From Camellia lanceoleosa (Eukaryota > Streptophyta > Magnoliopsida > Ericales > Theaceae): DNA of 64,000 nucleotides. The notes beneath the pieces were generated by a model. That model made no database searches. It saw only the letters and a list, made by a program, of their open reading frames with translations, and was not told where the DNA came from. The position numbers and the translations under genes are program-made. Every line of letters begins with the position of its first letter. Within the stretch, counting starts at the first letter, position 1. The stretch spans positions 81,585,347 to 81,649,346 of the forward strand of contig CM045770.1 of assembly GCA_025200525.1 (NCBI GenBank), written 5' to 3'. Of this stretch, positions 11,101 through 22,765 are shown one piece after another.

Positions 11101-12258
11101 TCCAATTCTGCAGCTGCATTTTCTGAAGATTAATTCGCATCTTCTGCAACTCTATCCCAGTAAATTCAATGATTTGACTGTTGAACCAAATATAAAGAAA
11201 CCCTCTGATAAGCACACAAGGAAAGAAAAAAAGAAAAAGAACTTGAAGTCCAAAATAACAGATAAAATAAAAAACGTACTTCTTGTCTGCAACGAGTTTT
11301 GCCAGTGCCATGTTTTCCTGGTTCAAATATCAACACAAGAACAACCAAGTAAGGTAATTTGATCATGCCAAGAAGACAACATACATAAAAGCGTTAATTT
11401 CACTTTTATCCCCTAAACTATCACCATTTTTTTCTATTTCTTCCCTAAACTGTCAATTTCATGTCCCTAAAGTTTCTGATTTCAGTTCATGTAGCATATA
11501 ATTGGAGACGATTGTATAAATCATTAACTGTTACCATTGAAGCACAATTTAATTGTCAAAAAAGTCATTTTAAAATTTAAACATTTTAGCCATACAACCA
11601 AACACCCATGGTGGGGGTGTAATTTGTTCAAAATAGTAAGAAAAATGAGTGATTCATCGTATGGTTTAAATTGACCCCGGGCAATTGCCCAAGTGGTCAT
11701 GGAGAGGGCACTCAGGTGCCGAGGTGAGTGAGGTGAGGTTGGGCAAGTGAGGTGAAGTTTCAAGTTTGAGTCTATGGAGAGATGTTGGCTTATGTTATAA
11801 TCTAATTACTAACATACTAACCGCTATCTTGTGCCAAAAAAAAAAAAAAAAAACATTGTATGGTTTAAATTATTCAAATTTTGAAAGAACCCTTTTTGTC
11901 TATCAAATCAACCTTCAATTGGACTACATGAACTGAAATCAGGAACTTTAAGACTAAATAGATTTGCACAATCGTCCCCAATTGTACCACGCAAAGTGAA
12001 ATCAGAAACTTTAGGACTAAATAAATGGAAGAAAAAATGATGATAGTGCAGGGAATACAAGTAAAATTAACCTACATAAAAATTGAAGTAAACCCACAAA
12101 GATTATACTTTGACAAGATGATCAATGCATTCCTTAGCCGAGGAATTGGGCGGCGAGACCTTCTTATCAGGGATAGGGGATTTGGGCTGTGGAATTGAAT
12201 TGGTAATATCAGACAGTCTCTTCCTCACAATGCTTCCAAAAGAAGACCTCTTTGCCAT
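8119..12258 (-). CDS. SGO1: Shugoshin, centromeric cohesin protector, nine exons
   Basis: Shugoshin recruits PP2A phosphatase to centromeres and shields cohesin from early removal, mainly in meiosis. Minus-strand exons are 12109-12258, 11280-11317, 11069-11177, 10948-10971, 10789-10857, 9364-9402, 9196-9295, 9044-9104 and 8119-8395. All introns are GT-AG and the joined frame is 867 bases (288 residues plus stop). The start MAKRSSFGSIVRKRLSDITN is the usual plant shugoshin beginning. Exons 2-5 give the N-terminal coiled coil (ENMALAKLVADKN, ELQKMRINLQKMQLQNWN, LKALQHDIVCKDALLK) that binds PP2A in this family. The last exon carries the basic SGO motif RCLRRQSARF, an acidic EPNEDLFEIEDAKF stretch, and the plant-typical end SLGRPMRRAVQKVQSYKETP. 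I derived splice sites by frame and homology, without transcript data. SGO1 or SGO2 cannot be told apart here. The gene looks intact; introns 1 and 5 are swollen by repeats. Confidence 0.93.
8740..8760. repeat. (GT)n microsatellite in the last shugoshin intron
   Basis: A short GTGTGTG run lies in the 648-base intron between exons 8 and 9. The remainder of that intron shows nothing recognisable. Confidence 0.85.
9953..10553. mobile_element. Possible MITE in shugoshin intron 5
   Basis: The block starts with CTTTGTTTGG and ends in CAAACAACACCC, with TTTTCAG-rich sequence near both ends in inverse orientation. The interior is AT-rich with internal repeats (AAAAATACAAA types). I found no convincing target duplication. 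The rest of this 1386-base intron (9403-10788) includes a CCACCAC/CCGCCA-rich patch at 9450-9530 and a GGTTCGGTT-rich patch near 9780-9890. Confidence 0.4.
11391..12072. mobile_element. Mutator-type MITE in shugoshin intron 1, 9-bp duplication
   Basis: The ends are long diverged inverted repeats of about 150 bases: GCGTTAATTTCACTTTTATC on the left and the complement of GGTTAATTTTACTTGTATTC on the right, continuing through AAAGTTTCTGATTTCA blocks. The 9-base TACATAAAA is duplicated exactly at 11382-11390 and 12073-12081. Long inverted repeats with a 9-bp duplication are the Mutator signature. No transposase is present. A SINE is nested in the middle. The element accounts for 682 of the 791 bases of intron 1. 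Confidence 0.85.
11673..11857 (+). mobile_element. SINE nested inside the Mutator-type MITE
   Basis: A tRNA-like head has an A-box-like GGCAATTGCCCAAGTGGTC and a degenerate B-box (AGTTTCAAGTTTGAGTC), followed by a body and a run of about 20 A at 11837-11853. The 14-base repeat GTATGGTTTAAATT flanks it at 11659-11672 and 11858-11871. It therefore inserted after the surrounding MITE. Confidence 0.85.
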
Positions 12259-12480
12259 TCTATTCCCTTTCATAGTTCTTCAAATCCCTAAATACCTAAC
12301 CCTAAGAGATGAGATTCAAATACAAACCCTAGAAAAAAAAAAATCTAGGTTTATAGAAGAATGAACTGTGAATTGTTCAAAATATAAAAAGATAAAAGTA
12401 CTGGCTATTAAAGAAAACAGAATCAAAACCCTAATTTTTGTCTGAGAGTTTCTGTGTTTGAGAATCGAAGGAAAGGAGAA
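12259..12480 (-). promoter_or_regulatory. Shugoshin 5' leader and upstream region with telo-box-like motifs
   Basis: Upstream of the shugoshin ATG the plus strand shows AAACCCTA-type motifs at about 12325 and 12427 and a TAACCCTAA-like motif near 12298. Telo-boxes are common near the 5' ends of plant cell-cycle and ribosomal genes, so the placement fits. Which of them are transcribed is unknown; no TATA box was assigned. Confidence 0.5.
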
Positions 12481-12885
12481 CGAGCCAAAGGGGGAAGTAA
12501 AAGGAAAAGCAGATTCGGCAGAGGTTCGGAAGTCTAACGGCTCACCGAAGCAAAGTGAAAGCGAAATAAAAGTGCAAAAATGAAATACCGAACCTGATTT
12601 TAAATATTAAGACGTTGCCGGACGTGATTTTGAATCTGAACCACCAACACAGGGTCTGTTTGGTTGCTTTGAAATGGAATCCATGTCCCTGTCGTGGATT
12701 TCTTATCCCGAAAAAGTATAATCAATTTTTTTTTTTTTAATTACTTGATGGAACATATTTAAAAATTGTTAAATATCACTGAGATTTATGTAAATTCATT
12801 GCACTTATATCACATTAATTAGTAAACAAAAGTCATAAGAAAACTTGGTTACTGATATTTTTAAAAACATAATTAGGCACCGTTT
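12481..12885. other. Spacer upstream of shugoshin
   Basis: Starts with purine-rich sequence that may hold the transcription start and promoter, then a GGGTCTGTTTGGTTGC stretch near 12652 that looks like one end of another degraded MITE. No gene was seen. Confidence 0.5.
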
Positions 12886-13133
12886 AGGAAGTGATTTTAT
12901 AGATTTTTTTGACTATTTTAATCACAAAAGACAAAATAAATTATTTTAATCACAACAAATAAAACATCACATCCAACCCATAATCATTACTCTTCTCTTA
13001 CAAAAAAAGTCAAAAAAGTCAAAAAAGCCAAAAAATCAAAAAACCCTTCCCAAACCAAGCTTTTTAACCCATGCTAAAAAAATCAAAAAATCAAAAAAGC
13101 CAAAAAACCAACTCACTTCCCAAATATGTTTTC
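12886..13133. mobile_element. Tourist-like MITE, TTA duplication
   Basis: Left end GCACCGTTTAGGAAGTGATT follows TTA (12883-12885). The right end is the complement of AAACATATTTGGGAAGTGAG before TTA (13134-13136). The interior is AAAAAAGTCAAAAAAGCC-type low complexity. Non-coding. Confidence 0.6.
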
Positions 13134-13136
13134 TTA

Positions 13137-14112
13137 TCTCCCAACATTTTTCTAATTAGAGTCCATAATAAACAAAATGACAATAATTCTATTATAACAT
13201 AAGAATAAAATAATTTTAATTTTTTAAAATTACTATGTTTAATGTGATTCTTTTGTAAAAGATTATTATTTCTAAGAAAATTTCAAATTTAGTTCAAATT
13301 TTCAAATTTTAGCTTCAAACATGCCTATAGAAAAAGTAGATTCATTTTCCCCATTGCTTCAATAATATGATAGGGACAACTCGTGTATAAAAGAAGAAAT
13401 TGTAAAATTTATTTGTATAGAATTACAAGTCAGCATTATATCTCAATAATCATCTTTGGAAAAGCATAGAAATGAATCTAGGTAAGAACTATTGGATTAA
13501 TATAGTTCACAAACTATACATATCATGAGTAGCATAAACATCATCTCTACTCTAGAGTTAAGGCATACATATCCAGCAAAGAACAATCATTTGCAACACA
13601 AAAAATGACTGAACAACATGCCATTTAACAAGAACTTCAACCAGCTGAACTTTACATGTCTCACTTCTGCAACTCGACAAAAAGGAGTCAATTCGAGTAG
13701 AAGTCCCACACTAGGTCTGATGTTGCAGGTTTTGAACTATTTCCTGTTCAAACTACCCTGCAATTCTCAAATGTTAGGGACTCTAGTCAGATAATATTTT
13801 GACAATTTCAAGTATTCTTTATGCGGCAAAGCATTGTTAATGTAATGAAAGTTGCAGTGCAACTGCTGTAATTAAATTACAATGAATATGTCAAAACTAT
13901 GATCATGAATAAGCAATAAACTAGTCCACTCCCCAGTACAGCAAACTTTACTAGGACTTGAGAAAAAACTGGTTAATTTTTGTCTTGTTAGGACTTTTTT
14001 TTCAAATTTGTCTTGAAGAATCTAAAATAAATTAAATAAATAGATCAAATTTGCAAAAAATGCAAATAAAAAATAAGAAAAAGTTTAGAAACACATAAAC
14101 CAATCACTCTTA
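13137..14112. other. Intergenic DNA between the two complete genes
   Basis: AT-rich sequence with no recognised gene or element. Confidence 0.55.
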
Positions 14113-14255
14113 GGGGTGGTTTGAGATGATCTAAATAAATGCACTTTTTGACTTTTTATGAAATATGAGTTGAGTTTGAAGTGATGTGGATGTGACTTAA
14201 ATAAAATAGTGACTTTTTTATTTTTTTACTTTTTTAGGGGATGACAAACAAGGCC
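14113..14255. mobile_element. Short Tourist-like MITE
   Basis: Starts GGGGTGGTTTGAG after TTA (14110-14112) and ends with the complement of GGCCTTGTTTGTC before TAA (14256-14258). The flanks differ at the middle base, so the duplication is imperfect or mutated. The body is closely similar to 3608-3770. Confidence 0.55.
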
Positions 14256-14729
14256 TAAATAAGACACAATCCTCATCCCATCTTTTTGTAGGTTTCATAC
14301 CCATGTGAGAGGGTTGCATCAATTTTGTGATTGGTTTTTGTACAAGTAAAATTGTGAAAATAAAACTTATTTTTTTTGGCAAAAGTTCACTTATTTCCAT
14401 CATTAGAACTTCTTCTTTTTTCTTCAATTTTGTTCTCTTTAAAAAAAAAAAAAATTATAAAAAAAAAAAAAAAAAGTTCTTCAAGGCTACAGGACCTTAA
14501 AATAAAAATGAAAATCAATAAATTTATATAAAAAAAAAATAAGTCCTAAACAAGACAAATAAGCTGATTTTCCCTAGGCTTGGCTTAACCAAATGAGGCA
14601 GTTCACCCGAGTTTCATAAGTAGATGGAGAGCAGCAGCAATGGCAGACATGACCAAGTTGTTCAGCCTGAGACATAATTGGAATATTTCAAGTATGCAAA
14701 GGGTTAGGAGAGTACATACTTAAAAGCAA

Positions 14730-17700
14730 TCATTTGTTGTTGGTGCCTTGAAGAAGATACGAAGCTTTACTACGGACCTGCAAGGCAAAATTGTTTCATA
14801 CAACGAATCACCAGAGTATGAAGAGATGAAAGGGGAGTTAAATTTCACACCTTTGATGCATAAGACCTCAAATCCGTGCTGGTGATCTGACAAGAACAGT
14901 TGCGCAGATAAACACCCCACATTTCGTATATCACTGATTTGTCTTCTAGCATGGGGTTAGATAAAAGCCAGTTCTCAGTAAGAACCAAGAAAATGTACAT
15001 TTTGAAAAGATCACAACTTTTATCTTTCACATTAATCGAGATGAGTGATCTTAGGATCACTTCTGCATCAGTAACCTGCATAGAAGAAAATAAATATATA
15101 CACATAAAATTTATTGACACAGAAAACGAAGTGGAAACTCAGGCAGTATGTCTAACAGGCTTGTCTAAAATGGCCAAATGAAACCATAATGAGTAAATAG
15201 CAGGAAATAAGCCAATAAATGAAAATTTTACACGAGATTTTACATATATCAAGCATATTTCAGCAGAAATGACAGAAGGATATAGACTACCTTGTTATCC
15301 AAACAAGCTACAAGGATTTGAAACGCCACTGCATGTCTGAGGTGTTTGCTCCGTGCATCAACTCCTGAAATGCTTTCCACAGTTCTCAAGCAGTTCATGT
15401 CCCTAGGTACTCTGTGTTCACAACATTGCATAGTCAGCTTACAAAAATTAACGGGAAAAACAATAGGAAAAGCCTCAGTCAATACTCGAGTGTCATTAAG
15501 AGAAAATATTACTCAGATATGAACTTGAACAAGAGCATCTCACAAAAAATAATTAATCCAGGAACAAAACTCAATTGTTCAAGACCATATCAAAGTGTTG
15601 GTACAGTAGAAATTTCATATATTGAAAGGCAGAAGCTACTTTGTGATGTTGTACCAGCTTGCCACATCCAACAAAACGTTTGCCACGGCATTCTTGGTGG
15701 TCTGACAATTGGCTTGTCATGGTTATTATTACCACTACTATTCAAAACAGTACCAAATAATCATATACATATTTTTCCCACATCCATAGGTCCTGATGAG
15801 AAAACAGAAATCCTTTTATTACATTGAAGTTTATACTGATGACAAAAAAAAAAAAAAATTGCTTCAACAAAGATTGCGTTCATAGAGTAGTGAAGGTAAT
15901 AGTTCCTGTGGTAATGTTCGCCATGCCACTTTCATAAGCATGCAGGTAGTTTAGCCTTCTTTTCCCCACTGGAGGGCATTGTACAAAAATTTACAAATAA
16001 TGTAGATGTTACACCTACCTAAATCAAGATCAACCAACAACGCTAGTACTTAAATCTAATTATGTGCCTAATTTATTGATAACTTCAGAGCCAGGCTACC
16101 TTTTTCAGCAATCAAAGTAAGAAAATGTGTGCTCAACACAAAAACTTCATGACCAACTGTAGATGAGACTCAGACCACATTGTTCTAATACAATATAGAC
16201 GTTAATATATATTTTTTGTCAGTAATACAATATAGACATTACAGAAAGAATATCCAAAACATAATAAGAGTTCTAAGAGATGTGTAGGAATAGAAGCATT
16301 AATAAATAGAATGCAAGTGGGGAATACGTAAAATATTGTCACACATTAAGCAAATCAATTGTGTTAGTGCTAACCTGCAAGCAATAGATTTTGCTACCGT
16401 CTCACAGCTGGTATTCCATTCATTGTCTGTGAAGAAATTAATAACTGAAAGCATGCATTCATACAAAATCACAGACAGGCCTACAAGCTGTCGATCTAAG
16501 AAAAGATTAATAATCAAAACCACCAACTCCTCTACTTCTGAAGTTGATAAGATTGAATATGTGCTCCTGCGAAGAAAAATGCCATGTCAACAATCAACAT
16601 CCAAAGAACTAAAACTTTAAATCCTTATATAGCTATCAATGGCTCATGAAATGCATCTTTTGCAGCAAGTATCAAACAAATTGATTCAGTTACAACATTT
16701 TCCGGGTCTCAACTTTCAACTCAAAAAACAACCATACAAATGCCACAGCACCAACAAAACAAATACCACCAAAACCTTTATGTTTCATTTGCTACATACC
16801 TTACTTGACAGCAAGAAGCTACGTACTTGATCCAAGCTCTTATATTTTGAGGTGGTCCCCCACAACCAAAATCTAAAACTCAAGTTTAAGCAGATGTGAG
16901 AAAACCACCAACATCAAAGCTAATAGAAAACTACGAGAATTTCACATAAACTGATACAATATCTTTTCATAGAGCAAAACTAGTAGAAAAGAAAACACTA
17001 TATGATGTTGCAATAAAACAGATGCTCTGCAAAATGATATGGCATGAAACAACATGAATTGAAGAAAGTATGATAAACAAACCACTGGGAAAATAGGCAA
17101 AAAGTATGAGGAAAAACTCAATGTCATTAATGAATGTTCAACCCAGTTCAGTTGGAAGTATGAAATTTTGCTTCTTATATCTACGTTAGACCTTAAGCAA
17201 TCAATACTAATAGCAACTGTTCAAATTTATTTTTCTGTCCAAAAGTACAATACAATAGCTGATTCCTATATGTTACATCTAATGTCAATGCAAATTTAGT
17301 TTATATCCATGTGAGTAAGCTAAAAACAGTAGACAAGATGTCGGGAAGCTTCCTTTTTTAAATATCACAGAACATAGGTAAAATGTAAACCATTAACACA
17401 ATCATATTACTTATGTGAATCATCATTATCATATAAGTTTAACAAGGACAACAATAGGAATGGTAGCAAGTCAAAAACAAATGAACTGCAATCTATACAC
17501 CAAAAATGCTTGTCCTCCTTGATGCATACTTATAACTTAACATTTAGGTTCTTCTGATCCTGATCAAATAATGCGATTCTTATAGAGCAGGCAAATTATA
17601 ATAGATCATTCAAATTAAACATGAGTTCATTATTGAGTCTACAGACACAAGAAGGAAATGCCTTCTATTGCCCACTTTGTCAAATTGGGCACACTATCAC

Positions 17701-20700
17701 CCATTCACAATTCAATTTTTTACCAAGGTTTATAGGCCACAAGAAGCATGGAATTAGCATTTTGCTGGTTGTTATATAGTATATGACCAAGCACCTTAAC
17801 AAACTGACAACAAATAATTGCATATGATCATAAATCTTCACTATTTTCCTCAGTTAAATATTTTCAATATTTCATAAGCAATACCAAACAAAAAGTTAAT
17901 AAACCATATCGAACAGTAAATACACTTTTCCCCTTTCCACCACATGCATTTTATCTACCATCCATGTATTATGGATGAGAAAATAGCAAATTGAAGTTGT
18001 CAAATTACTTACCCACTGTGACAATTTCCATGTTGGATGAAAATTTGGATGGAGAATCCAATATAAAACCATAGATTTCAAGAGCTCCTTTTAGTTCAGA
18101 ATAGTTTGGTAACCAGTCAATTTTAATCTGCAGTAGACCAACCTGAATAAGAATGATGATGGATCAACTATGGGTAGTGTAAAGAATACTAACCAAAGAA
18201 ACATATCAATTTAAACCATGCTGCAAGAAAACTTCACCTCAAATCATCCTCAGTAAAATAGAGATCTAGATTACCTCACTTGTAGGTGAGAGAATAGCAG
18301 TCCAAAAGTCACAAGCAGATGTACTAAGCACTTCCTCCGAAGAGTATAACACTAGCAATCCAGATAAAAGGACATGATCAAAATTATCTTGTAACTATTA
18401 ACTGGATGACCTTGGAAGAACAAAATACTTACTCAAACCAAACGTCCATGTTGCTATGGATTTTTCTACATGACCACATGTATAAACCAATTTCAAGAGC
18501 CATCCATTCACCAATAACCTCTCAAGGAAAACTTCTCCTGCAATATTATAGCAAATGCATAACCTAAGATGCACGGATACATATACAAGACACATATACA
18601 GACACGCCAACATGACATACTTCAATAAAAAAAAGGCCCAAAATGACTGGGACATGGTATCAATCAATAACTATATATTTATATATACATGAAAATAATA
18701 ACTAACTATTTCTTTTTTACATTACTAATATAGTTAACTGAAAAGAGCAGCTTGGCCCAATGGTGAGACTTGTTAACTTCTCTGGTGAAGCAAGTTCAAG
18801 TCAAAAACAGCCTCTCCAGTAATAGGGTAAGGTTTTAATGGGCTTTAGTGGTAGCCTTGTGCATTAGGTCACTTTCTAGTAAGAAATTCTTTTTCACATT
18901 CTACATAATGGATAAAAAGAGAGAACCAAAAAAACTCCTAATATCTATTTAGAAAGCTCTATTCATAAACAAATTGAAAGTTTTAAGTTTTAGAATTCCA
19001 AAATTTACATAGTCTAAAGGAAGGGTTAGTAGTTATGAATTCAATTTATTCAAAGTTGCATTGTGTCATGTGTCTAAACAATGGGCACATGTTTCCCTAG
19101 TGTCCAAAGTATGTATGGTTTTATGAAAATTTTAAAATAATAATTACAAGAGGTTTCGATGCATGTCCATAGAGTGTTCAACGAGTGTCCGTGTTCGACA
19201 CGGCACCTTCTTAGAAGTGGCTATGATTCTTAGTGATGTTTAGAAATCAAACCGAAGTTGGCACAAACAGCAAACTAACATTTCACTGAAAAAACGCGAC
19301 ATATACATGTACTACGAACACACTACCTTTGAAAAGAAGTCAACAAAAATTATTTAAAGGAAAAAAAATAAAAGGAAACCTTTCTCAACATCAAGCTCAA
19401 CCAGTGAATTGATCTCATTGTTCATGAAAGACTGCAAAAGCCCACAGCTTCCAAGCTCATGAAATACCGCTGGTGGTCGAGTTTTCTGCAAATAATATAG
19501 AGGAAGCATATATTATAATATATGACATATCCCGCCTACAAAATTCCAATCAAAATCCTCATATAACTAATTATGTGTGAAGTTTTGGTTAGCTCACAGA
19601 TAATACCTGATTTCCAAAAACTTGAAGACCCCAAATGGAGTTCTCATCCTCATCACTTATTTGTCCCATCTACATAAAAAACTTCATATTAGTGATAAGT
19701 GATAACAGAAGCAATAAGTAATATAAAAACCACATATCAAGAGGAAAAAAAATTTGTACCTCTTTTTGGCATTTTTCAACACATTCAGACAGTTTAGCTT
19801 CTCTATCGTCCTTGTCCTCATCCTCATCCTCGTCCGAATGATAGTTTTTTTGAGCCTTTGCCCGTTTTGATTTCATCTCTAGTTTTTTATTCTCCTTCAA
19901 GTAATCATTCACAAGATCATCCAAACCTATAACCTTTTTCCTGGCAAAGTTAATACAAATCATGACATCAAGTTAGATGCATCTTGAAATCAATAAGCAC
20001 CATGATATTCTAATTTCAAATAACATACTCCAATCTTGAACTTACACTTAATTCTTGACTTTGTATAATATGAAAAGTGGGGTGGAAGAAGGTTTGCCCA
20101 TAAAACTGATACATTGAATGAGAGTAAAGTATATTTTTATCCCTCAACCTTTGCTTTAATTGTCAATGTCATTGTCTGATTTTTAATTTTTCTATTGAGC
20201 CCTCTAACTTCCATAATTAAGTCCACACGTTCCAACCCATTAACGGAGGCTCAAGAAACTATCCTGACACATCATGTGCTTCCTACTTGACCTAAATTTA
20301 GTTTAAACTAAAAAAATTATAGCCTAAACAAGAGAAACCACTGGCAGTTTAAAGTAAAGTTCCATTTAAGGTGTAACAGATACAAGTTGACAAACAATGA
20401 AACAAAGTTAGATTTTTCACATACAATAATGTGTTGAACTAGATTAACTAAATTATGTAAGTCCAAATGCTCAAATAAAAAACCTAAAAGTTGGAGGATG
20501 AGATTGAAAGTTCGAGTAAAATTACAGTCAAAATAATAGTTTACCCATTACTTTAGTAACTTTACCTTTGACATATACGAATATACTTACATACAGGTGT
20601 TAACTATGTACACATAACTATAAAAAGTGAATACCTCCTGGATTCTTCAATTTAAGAAAGAAAATTAGCAATGCATAGACTAGTTAAGAATAAAGAAAAC

Positions 20701-21586
20701 AAGATAACAAGATCACATTACAAGAAGTGCTTTTGATGATAAATTTCAATTATCTAAGGCATCTTCAATTCATGACTCAAACCTGTATCAAATTTAAATT
20801 TGGGTAAAATCACTCAAAAAACACTCCACTCTTTCACCCAAACATGTACCAAATTAAGTTTTACTCAAATTTTTACACCTATCAAGGGAAACTCAAATGT
20901 TTACTCAAAATTTTCAATACTAGTTTGTGACTTTCAAATTTACCATTCTACCATTAGTGAAGCTTTTACTCCAATTTATGGTTGTGGGCAGTTCGTATCA
21001 ATCAAATAAAGCTTATTTGGGTAAAATTTTTGAGTAAGGTCTGGAGATAGCCTAACACTCTATTTGGTTAGGAGATTTGGAAAGAGAAAAAGAAAAAATG
21101 TGTAAAACTAGATGAAATACAGATATATTTTATTCATATTTCACCTACCATATCATTTTTCTTTCCAAATCTCTCATCAAATTCTCTACCCACACACAGC
21201 ATAAGGATTTAAAAACCCTAAGAAAACAAATTTCCAATAATTATAGCAGTGATAACAACATGATAAAACCCTAGCCTAGGCAGTGTTTGGATCAGAAAAA
21301 ATGAAAGAAAGAAACATACAAATTTCAAATGGGAATTAATTATCATTCACCGATTTAGGAGAATGGTCCTTCCAAATGGATAGGCATTTCATTACTTCAC
21401 AAAATAATAGCAGAAGATCAAACACCACCGAAATAACATATGAGTTTGAAAAAAATAAATAAATAAATAAAAGTTAAAAGCTAGGGAATGAAAAAAAAAA
21501 AAAAAAAACCTTTTTTTGGTGGCGAGAGCAGGGGATTTGAGAAGTACGTCTTCTGACTCGAAATCGAGAGGTCCATCAATGTCCAT
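14730..21586 (-). CDS. Plant-conserved protein, possible ASAP1/NSE5-like SMC5/6 subunit, twelve exons
   Basis: Minus-strand exons are 21510-21586, 19760-19940, 19607-19669, 19380-19485, 18433-18537, 18275-18351, 18013-18142, 16800-16872, 16375-16566, 15291-15411, 14851-15075 and 14730-14777. All introns are GT-AG and the joined frame is 1398 bases (465 residues plus stop). The protein starts MDIDGPLDFESEDVLLKSPA, then a basic stretch (KKRKKVIGLDDL) and an acidic run (DEDEDEDKDD) near residues 62-70. The rest is mostly helical and leucine-rich, with no enzyme motif, signal peptide or membrane span. I recall close plant homologues of this length and tentatively equate them with ASAP1, the NSE5-like partner of SNI1 in the SMC5/6 DNA-repair complex. 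The gene structure is firm; the name is an inference from memory. The frame is intact. Intron 4 holds an Au-type SINE and intron 1 two Tourist-like MITEs. Confidence 0.85.
18745..18883 (+). mobile_element. Degenerate Au-type SINE in intron 4 of the ASAP1-like gene
   Basis: The head AGCAGCTTGGCCCAATGGT matches the conserved A-box end of plant Au-type SINEs. The body keeps the family landmarks AACAGCCTCT, AGGGTAAGG and GTGCATTAGG-like sequence. The B-box is degraded (AGCAAGTTCAAGTC). No target duplication was identified, which suggests an old copy. Confidence 0.65.
20122..20546. mobile_element. Possible Mutator-type MITE in intron 1 of the ASAP1-like gene
   Basis: The ends AGTAAAGTATATTTTTATCC and the complement of GGGTAAACTATTATTTTGAC resemble each other and the style of the MULE termini elsewhere in the window (CCCTCAACC blocks). 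No clear target duplication was found. Confidence 0.4.
20758..21052. mobile_element. Tourist-like MITE, first of a tandem pair in intron 1
   Basis: Starts GGCATCTTCAATTC after TAA (20755-20757) and ends with the complement of GGCTATCTCCAGAC before TAA (21053-21055). Inner inverted matches include ATTTGGGTAAAAT near both ends. The right-hand TAA is shared with the next element. Confidence 0.6.
21056..21201. mobile_element. Tourist-like MITE, second of a tandem pair in intron 1
   Basis: Starts CACTCTATTTGGTTAGGAGA after the shared TAA (21053-21055) and ends before TAA (21202-21204). Inverted matches include GAGATTTGGAAAG near both ends. Its termini resemble those of the MITE at 1594-2084. Confidence 0.6.
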
Positions 21587-21825
21587 CTTCTCTACCTTTC
21601 TCTCTCCTAAACTCTCCTTCTATGCAGACAGAAGACACAGAAACTACGATCGCCGCTGTGAATTTAGGGAGAGAGAGAGCGAGGCCCCGGGAGGGAAGAG
21701 CAATTTGGAACACCTTTTTCTGACAAGTTTCGGAACCGATTAATAATTTTTTAATTAAAATATGAAGAAAAAAAAAAATTAAAAATTACTCATATATCTT
21801 ATTTGGAGGAATATTAATTAATTTA

Positions 21826-22626
21826 CGCCTGGTTTGGGATATATCAAAAAAGTTAAAAAATAAAAAAGTTACAAAAAAAATAAAAAAGTTATTACTATTC
21901 ATAAATTAAAAATATTAAAAAATTAAAATATATAATATTTTAATCAAACAAAATTTACACAATTTACACAGCTAAAATGATCCTGTACTACTGTGAAAGG
22001 GGGAAAAAAAAAGAATTACATATATAAAAGCACTAAGTTTGATGGAAATGTTGGCCCTGCGAGCGTCCACCACGAGTCCCATTTTGATAATTCGAACCGT
22101 TCAATATGCAGAACTCGTCCAGAACTATATGCTTGTTAAAAATCACATTGATCGGAAATTGGTAACTACATAATTAAATTAATTTTGTATAAAAAGTGGA
22201 TGGTCTATAGTTAACAGTTGACAAGAAAAATTAACACGATCAGATAGCTATTGATATCCAATCAACGTGATTTTTTATAAGCATATAGTACTCGACAAGT
22301 TCTACACATTGAACGGTTCCGATTAGTAAAATAGGACCCGTGGTGGGCCCCCCATGGACCGAACAACACCGTCCAATTTATGCCCGAAAAGGAGAGAATC
22401 AATCTCCTACACTATACCCTCTGTCGCGCTGCCCTTCATGCTTCCGACCGTACGGGCTATTCCATCTATAACTTCCCCCATACACTTATTTATATAATAT
22501 TTTAATACACATTTTTTCTATAAAAAAGTTAAAAAGTTAACCTAAATATCCATATTTTTTCCCTCAACTTTTTAGTCTAAAAAAATAAAAAAAAATACAC
22601 TTATTTAGGATACCCCAAACAATCCC
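21826..22626. mobile_element. Tourist-like MITE split by a foldback element
   Basis: Starts CGCCTGGTTTGGGATATATC after TTA (21823-21825) and ends with the complement of GGGATTGTTTGGGGTATCC before TTA (22627-22629). The AAAAAAGTTAAAAAAT interior on both sides is interrupted by the foldback copy at 22049-22371. Confidence 0.6.
22049..22371. mobile_element. Foldback element, family copy C
   Basis: Arms of about 130 bases are inverted copies. The left arm includes AATTCGAACCGTTCAATATG and AAAATCACATTGATCGGA; the right arm has their complements near 22255-22340. GC-rich outer ends (CCACCACGAGTCCC and GGACCCGTGGTGGGCC) resemble those of copy A. It lies inside the surrounding Tourist-like MITE. Confidence 0.7.
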
Positions 22627-22657
22627 TTAGTCCTACATGTGTTTTTTATAAATCAAT

Positions 22658-22765
22658 GAGAAATTTTTTTTAAGGTCCCTCATAATAGTTATTTAAAGGA
22701 TAGATGATACCAAAAAATGGGATGATGTATCAAGTCCCTCAACTGAAACGCGTGCATTTTTAATT
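22658..22765 (+). repeat. Left terminal inverted repeat of the large MULE
   Basis: About 100 bases pairing, with many mismatches, with 41205-41312. Key blocks are TAAGGTCCCT at the tip and GTATCAAGTCCCTCAAC further in. Confidence 0.6.

Noticed and set aside
11078..11362. Plus-strand open frame over shugoshin exons 2-3
   Set aside because: It is the antisense shadow of true exons whose minus-strand frame matches the shugoshin coiled coil.
15414..15827. 137-codon plus-strand open frame
   Set aside because: It lies mostly in an intron of the minus-strand ASAP1-like gene, has no domain, and its composition fits intron sequence.
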